Assembly (NCBI GenBank): GCA_033439795.1
Contig: JAUTDP010000001.1
Location: 3,844,001 to 3,908,000, forward strand
Direction: 5' to 3'
Source: Sordaria brevicollis
Taxonomy: Eukaryota; Ascomycota; Sordariomycetes; Sordariales; Sordariaceae
Length of the DNA stretch: 64,000 bases
Shown here: positions 13,300-24,220 of the stretch, in pieces
Numbering within the stretch: the stretch's first letter is position 1
How the letters are laid out: every line of letters starts with the position of its first letter
The notes under the pieces: model-generated
Databases searched by the model: none
The model's input: only the letters and a program-made list of their open reading frames with translations
Told to the model about the DNA's origin: nothing
Translations under genes and position numbers: made by a program

Positions 13300-16200
13300 A
13301 AATGTAAAAAGTAAATAAATACTTTATATTATTAAAGAATTTTAATTTAACGGTATAAGTATCGGATTAGAGGATTATAAATAGGCCCTCCTAACGGGGA
13401 AAAAATTTAATATATAAATGGCCGTTAAAAAAGTTAAAAGTATTGAATAATACTATATCCTTAAATTTATATTTTATTAAATTAATATATCGTTTATTAG
13501 CGTTCTCCTCGTACCGGTCTTAAATTTATTTTATTTATTAAACCGTAAAATCCCAAATTTTCTTAAATCGGTTAGTAAATTTATTAACTTTATAATACTC
13601 TTTTAATTACGTAAATAATAATATAGAAAGCGGCGGGTTATAAGGTTTAATACCTATACGGGGGTAATATTTGTAATTAGCGAAGAAGGGGGATAATTTT
13701 ATTAAAGAAGAAATAATATTATTTCCTACGAATTTAGTGAAGGGGAATTATTTAATTTAATCCGTTTAAGATTAATTAACGTATAAGCGGAAATATTATT
13801 CTATTTCAATATTAATATATTTCGTTTAGGCGTTAATCTATAGGTAGAATGTAGAAATAAATTTACGTATTATTCCCAATCGTTAATAAAAGGATAATTA
13901 AAAATGGAATACGAATTACGTATTATAATTAGAAAGGATAGAATTTAAAAGCCTATAAAAGTAATAAACCTTATTGATAAATCGTTCTATTAATTCCTTA
14001 ACGGATAATATAATTATTAGAATAAAATACTGTATTTTAATTAATTAGTTTATAACGATGTAAATATATTTAAATTCTTAATTTAAATATATATTATTTG
14101 GTAATAGGGTAATGTAATCGACCGAAATTACGGTCTATAATGTTATAGTAACTGAAATAATTTTAAAAAGGTTAATGTATCCCCGCTTAAGGAACTTTAT
14201 TTTTATATATAAGAGGTATACTTTATAGAAAATTCGTATATCGTTAATTATCCCTTTTTAATAGAATTCGTAGGATAATAATTCGTATATAATATTACGC
14301 CCGGGGTAGCCTATATTAAGCGAATTATATTAGCGGCTAATTAATTAGAATTAGAATTCCTTATTATAAAAGTTGATAATAATATAGCTTCGCTACCTCG
14401 CTATACCGTTAAATATAACCTAATATTCGTTAAAGGCTTTATATAGGATTTTACGGACGGAAACCGGCTAATTATAAGCGTTTAAATTATTTAAAGTAGA
14501 AATAACTTTTTAAAAGAATATAGAATTCTTATAATTATTTAAAATAATATTATTAATAGATTTATCTTCGTAATCGTTTATAAGGGATAAAGAAAAGTAT
14601 ACTGTAAAATTGTTAAAGTATCCGTCTACGAATTATAAAAGTTATAATAATATACGTTAATAAACGGCTAAGCGTTTATTTTCAATTTTAATAAAAATAT
14701 TATTAAATTTGTAATTAAATACGTCCGGACGTAAATTCTTAGAGCCGGGGGTATATTAGATTTAAAAATTAAAATAGGATAAAAATTAAAACTATTATAT
14801 ATAACGTTATATTAATTATTTATTAATCGTGAATATTTTTAGGTTTTTATAATCCGTAAGGATATTAAAAAGTTATTATATACCTTCGAATTTTAATTAC
14901 TATTCTTTAAATGCTTTAATAATAGTTAAAAACTCCTTATTATAAACGTTATAATTATATTCCTAAGTGGAATATTTTGTAAAAAAATACGCAATAGGGT
15001 ATAATACGCTATCGTTTCTATATTATAAAAATATACTATTTATTACTTAATTCGAAGTATCGGTTTTAATAATTATTTTTTTAATTTAATTATAAATCTT
15101 TAAAATGGGTCCAGTAGCGAAAACCTATTTTAAAATTTTAAATGCAAATTAATAATAGTTGGATTAAAATTATAGTATATTTTTCTTTATTAATTCGTAT
15201 AAAGGCGAAATTATTATTAAAAAATTCTTTATAAATTGGCGGTAGAAATTTACGAAACCGAGGAATTATTATAAGGATTTTTTAAATTATAATAATACTT
15301 ACTCGAAGATTATTTTAACTTTATTTAAATCTATTTCAATATTACCTAATATTATAATAAGACCGAAATATTTCGTACGTTTCGTATAAAATTCGTATTT
15401 ATCGATATTAATATTAAAGCCTACTTTAATAAAGCGTTCGAAAATATTATTAACGTAACGTTTATAATCCTTTTTATTATCGAAATAAATAAAAATATTA
15501 TTAAAATAAACGGTTGCGTAAACGTCGAAAATATTGTAAAGGAGATCGTTAATATAATTTTAAAAAGCGTTTAGCGCGCCCTAAAAGTTAAAAAGTACTA
15601 TTAAAAATTCGAATAGCCCGAATTATATTATAAACGTAATAAATTATTCGTATCCTTCTTTAATACGGACGTAGTTAAAAGTAGCGATAATATCGAACTT
15701 CGTAAAGATTTTAGCGTAATAAATTATATCGAAGGTTTCTTTAATTAAAGGGAACGGGTAATAGGATTTAAAAATAACGTTATTAATACCCTAATAATTA
15801 ATGCAAATGTAAACTCCGCTACCCAATTTTTTAATTAAAAAAACGGGAATAAAAACTTCCGATTATAACGGCCGGATAAACTTCTTTTTAAAATTATTAT
15901 CGATCTATTTTTTAATAACGCTAAATTCTTTTAAGTTAAAAATATAATTATAGAACGCAAATAATATAACGTTAAATTTAAATTCGAATTTAAAATTATA
16001 TAATCTATTCGGTAAAAGTATATTAGTTATTTCTTATTTAAAATTATTCGTCTATTACTAATATTAACGGAAGAATTTAATTTAAATCTAAACATCGGTT
16101 TTAAAAAGCTTATCGGCTTTTTTATAGAATTTTATAACGTTTTTAAAAATAATTTTACTAATATTAATATTATTAGTAATAAAATAATTATTAATAATAT

Positions 16201-18900
16201 TTTTATATATTTTAAAATCGGAAGCGTATTTTATAAATATTATAGACGCGGATACCTTAATTATTTTAATTACTTTTTTAATATTAATACCGTAAAAAAC
16301 GTCGATTTAAGTATAATAATTACTACCGAAGAACTTTTTATAATAATATACTTTACTATTTATAACGTTTTTAATTATATTAATTATAAAGGATTCGCTA
16401 ATTACGTTAAGCGCTAAAACGCTTTTCTCTTCCACTACTTTATCCTTATCGAATATACGCTAAATATCCTTCGCTATATTTATTCGTATTATTCGGATAA
16501 TTTAGAATTTATATTTCTCGGCGAATTAATTGAATATAATTATTAATAATTCCTTAATATCGTTTAAATCGAAGGGGCTTTTAAAGATATAATAAAGGCG
16601 GATTAAGGTATAATAATTAAAGAATAAAGTACAAACTCCTCCAACGAACTTATAAAGTATAAATATTATATAAAATAGCGGTAGAAGAAAGTAACGTATT
16701 ATAATTATAAATATAAAAATTTATCCGCTAATAATTTTATTTATAGGTATAGCGTTTATACAATTAACTACTTTTTATTTAAACTTATTAAACTTTTAAC
16801 GGGCGGCGCGTTGTATTATCGCGGAGATTGAAATCCTACGAATAAATTCCGCTAAAGAAAGAATATCCAATTCGCCCTCATTGGGAATATCTTCTATTAA
16901 AAGCTTCTAATATATAAACCTTATATTAAGGATAATTCTAAAGGGGTTAATTAATAACGTAACGAAAAGGATTTATTAATATTTATAAAATAAAAATACG
17001 TAGCGAAGATAGAAAAATGCTCTTTATAGGAAATAACCGCGACGTTCGCAAAACCGGCCGAAAATAAAGCGATCGCTAAGTTAATTAATACTAAGGGTAT
17101 AATAAATTAGCTATAAATAGTTAAAAATTATTAAATTATCGTCGATTAAATTATAGACTAAGAAGTTAATAATTTCGTAATAAACGCTAACGTTTATAAT
17201 TAATTTATTAAAGTACGTAATATTATTTTTAATTTAATTATCGGCTAAATATAATAATTTAAGGATTTAAAAAAGGAATAAAAGAAGGTTATTACGAATA
17301 ATAAAGTAATAATTAATAAAATCGAAAACGGTATATTTATTATTAATAAAGGCGGTATAATACATTTTACGCAATCTATAGGATAAATAAATAAAAAGAC
17401 TTAATAAATTAAAATATTTATAATAATTATTTATAAAAAATTAATAAATCTTTATAATATTTAGTTTTATAAAAATATTCCTCTATTATTTATTTCTATA
17501 CTTAATAAACGGTAGCCTCTAATTATAATTTAAATAAGAAGTTATATATTTCTTTAACCGTTAATAAAATTATTCTTATTGCTTATAACTGGGCCTATAA
17601 AGCTATAAAAATATATAGGGTTAAAGTAATAAACGGGGGGTATATAATAATTACCCGGGGCCGGGGTACTATAATAAATTAGAATACCGCTTATATTTAT
17701 AACGTTAATATTATATTAATTATATTAACCGTAACCGTACTAATTTTAAACGGGACGTTATTATTATCTATTAATATTATTATTACCGGAATTATTATTA
17801 TTACCCTTATTTTTATTCTTTTTATCCTTCGCCTTTTTATCCTTCTTCTAACGGTTAATAAACGGGTCCTTATTAAAATTAATACGAAACTTATATTCGG
17901 CGGTAAAATAATTCTTACGGCCGTAATAAATATAAACGCCGGACTTTATACGCTATTCGAAAATATCTTTATCGATTATATAAAATATCTAAATATTAAC
18001 GGGGGATATAAAATCGAAATTTATAACGGAGCTACCTTAATTAATAATAAATTCGGGAGCGGAAATAATACCGGAAGCGGAATTTAAACCGGAAGCGGAC
18101 GTACTAATATTAATATTAATAATAGGGCGGGAATTATTAATAACCTTATCGCGCTAATCCTTTTCCTCTAATTATTTAATTAAATTGTAAATTATTATAA
18201 ACTATTCGTCGAATTTATTATTATCGGGCTATAAACGCTATAAAATAATAACGTTACGTAAATAATCGTTAAAATAAGCGTAAAGGTAATAAATTTTTAT
18301 ATTATTATTAAAATTATAATAATCGATTAAAATAACGAATTTATCTTCGAAATTAAACTATTTCATTTTATTAAACTTTAATTCTTCAAATTCGTAATAG
18401 GATTAAATAATGGTATTAACGTTATTATATTTCTTATTTATTTATTTAAATAAATCCTCGGTTATAAGTTATTTAAAATCCTCTCCCGATAAAATTTTAA
18501 AGAATTTGGGCTTAATAACTTTAAAGGGCTTATTAGCTAAGGAGCGGATAATTAAAAAGTATTTAATACGTATAATACTAAATAAAATCGGGTTATCCTC
18601 CTAAGTAAATTAAATATTAATACTCTAATAATAAAATTTAGTAGCGTATTTAACCGAATTATTAGTACCGTTAAAGGTAAGTATAATTATTACTTATAAT
18701 ACCGACCTATAGCCGCTATTATTAATAAAGTTATTAACGGGGGGAATAAAGGTAGCTATTTTATTATTAATAATTATATTGAACGAATTTTCTTAAATTA
18801 ATTAAAATTGGGTAATATATTAACGAAGATTGGTAATCGTCTTTTAATATTTTTTAATTTAACGTTTTAAGGCCTAGCGGAAATTATTCCTAAAATCGGA
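13300..18900 (-). pseudogene. RIP-killed gag-pol region of the gypsy element
   Basis: On the minus strand the RT active-site box reads Y-F-N-N-I-F-I-Y (Y-F-N-N is the complement of 15497-15508) where a live Ty3/gypsy enzyme has Y-x-D-D-I-L-I-Y. Both catalytic Asp codons have become Asn by G-to-A change. Further along, I-S-V-D-Y-I-T (near 14109-14127) matches the first catalytic-Asp region of a retroviral-type integrase. The gag part, expected at 17500-19500, could not be resolved. Limits are approximate. No functional product is possible. Confidence 0.8.
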
Positions 18901-19551
18901 TAATTTAATCTCAAAGTTAAAAATAGCGCGCTAATAATCAACTACAACGTTTTAAAATTAAAAATCGTATTTAATTTAGAGCGTAGCGCGGGCGCTTTCT
19001 AAATTCTAGAAATCGGACCTAACCTACTAAAATTCGACTTCGAAATCGTATACTTTAATACCCGTTTCGACGATATTAAAATAAATAAACTTAATAAAGG
19101 TTATTAATATTAATTAGAAAGTAGGGTTTAATATAAAATTGAAAATTTAATCGATAATAATAGTAATAAAGAATATAATAAAATCGAAAACGGATAAAAT
19201 ATTTATTAAATTTAAATAAATAGGGTTATCCGGGAATACGACCGTAAGAGTACTAATAGTAACGATAATAATAAAATTATCCGTAATAAGGGGAACCGAA
19301 AACTATTAATTTAAAAAAGATATTAATCGTTCGAATTAATATATTTAATAGGTATAAAATAAAAAAAGAGGGTGCGAACGATTTAATAATAATATTCGTT
19401 TTAATATTTTATTTAATTTAATATATACGGGACCGGTACGCGATTACTATAATCGTTTAATAATCGAATCTTTAATACTTTAAAACTAAAATATAATAAT
19501 CGTAATCTTCCTTAATATACGCGCGCAGCGTAATAATTTAATATTTCAAAT

Positions 19552-19833
19552 TATTATAAACTAAATACACATTAAGTATAGGTTAAAATATATATTAAAG
19601 TACGAAGGAAAGGAAATAGGAAGTATACGTAAAGGGCTGGATATATAGGCGCGAGCCCATGCCCTAACCCGTATACGCCTACGTAACACTATATGTAACT
19701 ATTAATAATTAGATTTAGGCTATATCGTATTATAGTATATATACTATAGTTATAAATAGCTATTAGGGAGTTGGGCACCTATAACGGTAGTTAGTGCGTA
19801 TATTAGGTATAGCACAAGTTTAATCCTATAACA
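19552..19833 (-). repeat. 5' LTR of the gypsy element
   Basis: 282 bp. It aligns end to end with 12383-12664 without gaps. It preserves the terminal AACA that is mutated in the other copy. Confidence 0.9.
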
Positions 19834-19838
19834 GTTAG

Positions 19839-22800
19839 AGCTCTACTAGGGGCCTTATAAATAGCTTCGAATACTTTAATCTTTTACGATATTGAATGGG
19901 CGCTTCTACGCCGTATTTGAATAGTTTTTAATATTATTACCCCTTTATTGCGTTTATTCTATTAATTTTTTCGAGGGTAGTTTCCGAAGTCAAATTTATA
20001 GATTGAATATATAGTCGTAAATAAAAACGTAATGGATTTATTATATTTATAAAAAAGGTATAATAATTATTTCCTATTTAATATAGACTCCTCTTAATTA
20101 TATACGTAATCGATTTTATAATCGACTTTATAATCGATTTAATATACCGTAGATTCCCAATTCTCCTAACCTCTTTTAACTTTATAAATTAATCCTTCCT
20201 AAATAACGGTATTATAAATGATATTTTTATTTACCTAAAGAATTAATAAAAGGAAGAATAATAAGGTTAGTATTTATAAGACCCGTTAATTTGCGTAAAT
20301 AAAGTGCCGCTTTTTTAAAATTCTCGCAATTATTATTATTAATAATAATATTAACTAGAATAGTTTTAAGGAATTGATATACTATTTTATTATCGACGAT
20401 TTTACTAATATTAGCTTTATTATAATTATTAAATAGGTGCGTAATAAATATAGCGCGTTAAAAGTTAAACATTAATTATAATTATTCGTTTAAAGTTTTT
20501 TTAAATTCGGTTGCGATTACAATTCGGGGTTAATTATTACTTCTAATAATATTTAGGACCGTTTAATTTAAATAAATATATTGCTAATATATTCTTTAAT
20601 AGGAGTTTATTTATAATGAAATAATAAGAATATTCTAAAATTAATACTTTTCGGTATAATTATTTTCCTAACTTCGAATTAACAGAATACGTTTTTTAAA
20701 ATAATTACGGCGCGATTAGCGCTTTTATTATAACGCTTTCTTAAATTGATTCGCTATTATTTAAAAATGAAGAAGTCGAAGCGGAAGTAAATAATAACGA
20801 AGATAAAGGTAATAATAATTATAATAATAAAAGTCTATTTATTCCTATTTATATTCGTATTTTTAAAAAAAATTACCAGTAGAGGGGTCGATTTTAAAAA
20901 AAAGAAGAAGGTTTCGTATATTAAAGCGCTTCTTTAAGGATTCGAAGTTTTTACGTATTTTTTAAAAATAGAATTTAATTCGAGATAATTTGCGTACGCA
21001 ATGGAGATTTTTAATATTAATTAGTATAATAAGGTTAATAATAATATTATTAAAGTAATATAAATTAAATAGGAGGATTTTGAGCGTAAAGTTGAAAGAT
21101 TTTATTTATTAAAATTAAAAGTAAAATAGAAATATTTTAATGAAATCGAGGAGGAATTAGAAGGGGATTAATAATTACCCTATAAACGCGTTGAAATTTA
21201 GCGGATTTATTTTTATATTTATTATATTTGCTTTTTATTTCCCTTATTAAAGCGTATTAGCGCGCGGGAATACCCGCTTTCCCTATATTTATTTTTTTTC
21301 GTTATCTTTACCGTAATATAATAAAACCTTATATTCGTTCAATTTTAATATAAAAAAAATATTATAATAGTTTTAATTTACTATATTTGCTGCTCTTTTT
21401 ATATTAGAATCGGTAAAAGTTTCGAAATAGAAATAGTAGTGTTAAGAGAAGAGGATTTGCAATACGGGTCGTTAGTAGGTACTAATATTTTAATATAATA
21501 TAAATTAGTAAATATCCTGTGTATTAATAAATTTTTCGATTTTGAATAAGAGATGGCCTATCTGCACTGTTAGAAAAGTCTTAGTCGACTGTCGGCCAGA
21601 AATGAAATAATGTATAACTTCACCAATGTTGGGGTTAGGGAAATAGAAAGAGTATGGTTAGAATTGTTGATTTTTGCTGGATTTTTAAAGCGTAAAGTCC
21701 GTTTTCACCAATGTTATCTTTACTTCTTTTTACCCCTCCTAAGATATTTACTATTAAGAAGAGGTTTTTAGCAAAAGAAACTCAATGCGTATTAGAATTA
21801 AAGGGTCGTTGCATTCTAGATTTAAAGCAGAAAATCAGCAAAATGCCCATATACCGTTTTATTTTCTACGATTTTTTTTCGCGGAGTTACTCAAAGTTGA
21901 ACATTTCTACTACAGTCGACTAAGACCTTTTTAATAGTGCAAATAGACCACCCCTTGAATAAATATTCGAATTTTCGATTATTTTTAAATTTTTTTATAC
22001 AAATCGATATAATTATATATTTTATATAAATAATTAGAAATATAACCTTTTTACGTTTTTTTCGATTTTTATTAAAAATCCTAGATTAGTTATATTTGGG
22101 ATTTTTTATTTAATTATTGAATACCCCGTATACTCCTTTCCAACTTACCTTTTAGTATATAATATATTTTCCCCTCTTTTTTCGATTATTCTCTCCCTCC
22201 TTCTTTTTATATTATTAATTTTACTCTCCCTTTTCTTTTAAAACCCTATAGTAATCCCTTTATATTGCCTTTACGATTTTATCGCGATAACGCGCTATTA
22301 TACTACTAATCCCGCCGGTTAATTCCTTACGAATAAAATTATTATTTCTATCGACTACCCTCACGTTTTTATAAATATCGATAAATTTATTATTATTAAT
22401 ATTAATATTATTATATTCGATTATAAAGTTAAAAATGCTAGTAGTAGTTAAAAATATTTAAATAAATACATCTTTAGGGTAATATAATCGAATAATATAA
22501 TAACGGAAAGTTAATTTGAATTTATTAATTACCCTTTCGATTATAATTCTCAATTAATTATATTTTAAATTATATAATTCTTTATAATTTGCCGGTCGTA
22601 ACCCCGCCTTCGCCGACTCTTAAAAATGGTATCGAACGTTACGATAAGGGATTAATAATCGATGGGAATAATTATAATTTACGTCGGTTAAAAAAAACTA
22701 ATTTAGAAGGATAATAAATCCTTTCGTAAATATATAATTAAATACTTTTATATCGGCGGCAAAACTTTTATACCCGGGTAATATATATATAATATAATTA

Positions 22801-23787
22801 TTAAAATTATAAACTATTATTATATTTATTAATAAACCGCCTTTATAATTTTTCTATAGCATTTATTTATTATATTTAACGGTAATAGGAAAGTGGGATT
22901 TATCGATAGCGTTTAATACGTTTTCGAAAAAGGGATATACTTTAGGGTTTTATTCGATAATAAATAGTATTTATAGTTGCGGTAATTATACTTTTAATTG
23001 GGTAAGACGAAGGCATCTTCGAAAAATATTATAGAATACTTTGATAATAATTTAGTAAATTAATATTATTATTAATTTTATAATAGAAGGGATAATTAAT
23101 CGATAAATTATAAAAATTGCTTTATTAAAGATATACGAAGTTATTCGACGAGTTAAACTTTAAATAATTATTATTAAGAATATTAATATTCATTTGTTAG
23201 TATTTAACTTTTTCTTCAATATAATATTACTATTATATTATAATTATATATATAGTTTAAGGAATATCTTTATATATATTCGAATGAGGGATTATAGTCG
23301 ATTATTATATTTAGTTAATAGTTCTTTAGTAATAAAAACCCCCTTCAATAGGTCGAAATTAATAAGAATACGAAATTTTAATTACATTATAAATAGGATT
23401 ACAATTAATAAAACGATCGTTACCCTTATCCTATATATATACTAAAGGATAGCGGTCGATTTAATAATATAACGTAATATAATTATAGTATTAAAAGTAT
23501 TATTACGGTTAAATTCTATAGAAGGTATATTACATTAATATATACACTAAAATATATTAAGTATAAAGGGTAGTAAATATTAAAATAGTATATTAAGTTT
23601 AAGATTTTTAGAAATTTTTAGAAAAAAGTACCCTTCTTCGAATTAACGGCGGTTGGTAATATACGTGAGCTCTGGTTGGCTATACGCTATTTTATAAGTT
23701 TATTATTTTAACCGATTAACCGCAATTAGAATTTGGTATAAAAGTTCGGAGGTGCCAATGGATTACAATTCTGACTGCAGTCAGCAG
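19839..23787. other. RIP-mutated interior of a putative TIR transposon
   Basis: AT-rich, RIP-type DNA between the gypsy element and the right 36-bp inverted repeat, interrupted by the 405-bp MITE at 21550-21954. Together with 12231-12377 it would make a pre-insertion element of about 4.2 kb. Gene-like frames interrupted by TAA/TAG exist (for example a + strand frame near 20760-21300 rich in Glu/Asn/Lys). I could not recognise a transposase in any of them. Confidence 0.5.
21550..21954. mobile_element. 405-bp MITE with 8-bp target duplication
   Basis: Terminal inverted repeats of 43 bp (21550-21592 and 21912-21954) match at 36 positions, and all seven differences are transitions. The outer end reads G(A/G)G(A/G)TGG(C/T)CTAT and the inner end GTCTTAGTCGACTGT. 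The element is flanked on both sides by TTGAATAA (21542-21549 and 21955-21962). An 8-bp duplication is typical of hAT-type transposition, although the termini are not the usual CAG-type hAT ends. The interior is much less AT-rich than its surroundings, so it inserted after most of the local RIP or was too short to attract it. It has no coding capacity. Confidence 0.88.
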
Positions 23788-23823
23788 CTAACTGCAGTCA
23801 GAAAAAAAACGGCAAGAGATCAC
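23788..23823 (-). repeat. 36-bp inverted repeat, right copy
   Basis: Reverse complement of 12195-12230 with two transitions. Just inside it a second copy of the palindrome CTGACTGCAGTCAG occurs (23771-23784), so this end carries a doubled palindromic subterminal motif. Confidence 0.7.
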
Positions 23824-23876
23824 TCTCTAAGTAAAAGATCGGATAAAAAAGAGAAAAGAGAAAGGTAAAACGTCTA

Positions 23877-24218
23877 CAGTAATGTGCCTAGTAAATGCAA
23901 GTGGGGCGGGCATAGCAATTTCCTTACAGTTACTGGGTCCTTGCATTTACTGGCTCTGGTGCACGGGCCCTTTTCCAGGCCTTAGGCCATTGAAGCCCTA
24001 CGACGGCCGGAAAAAGTGGAGTAAATAACCCCTACCGAAAGCCCGCAATCCCTTTTACCCGTAAAAAGAGCACCCCTATAGATACAAAACCAGGCCTACC
24101 AGCTTGCAATTAGCAATTAGCAAGCATTGCCGTATAAAAATAATTCGGGCATAGAAATCCTTTGCACTTACTGGGTCCTTGTATTTATTGGTACTTGCAT
24201 TTACTAGGCACATTACTG
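23877..24218. mobile_element. 342-bp MITE with TA target duplication
   Basis: Perfect 26-bp terminal inverted repeats start CAGTAATGTGCCTAGTAAAT (23877-23902 and complement of 24193-24218). TA dinucleotides flank both sides (23875-23876 and 24219-24220). A subterminal motif, TACTGGGTCCTTG, occurs in direct orientation near 23931 and 24169, followed by related CATTTACTGG/TATTTATTGG words. TA duplications point to the Tc1/mariner superfamily. There is no coding capacity and almost no sign of RIP, so the insertion looks young. The 76-codon minus frame at 24076-24306 merely runs through its end. Confidence 0.88.
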
Positions 24219-24220
24219 TA

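Larger units (their letters stand above)
12383..19833 (-). mobile_element. Ty3/gypsy LTR retrotransposon, full length but RIP-killed
   Basis: A 7451-bp element bounded by two LTRs of exactly 282 bp and by ATTAG/GTTAG target duplications. Read on the minus strand, the LTR starts TGTTATAGG and ends GTGACA (with RIP changes). The polypurine tract AAAGGAGGATAG (complement of 12665-12676) directly precedes the 3' LTR at 12383-12664. Reverse transcriptase and integrase remnants occur in the Ty3/gypsy order, RT then IN. All coding parts are riddled with stops. The two LTRs align without gaps and differ at about 45 positions, all of them transitions by my count. It sits inside the block bracketed by the 36-bp inverted repeats, so it probably inserted into an older DNA transposon. 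Confidence 0.92.
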
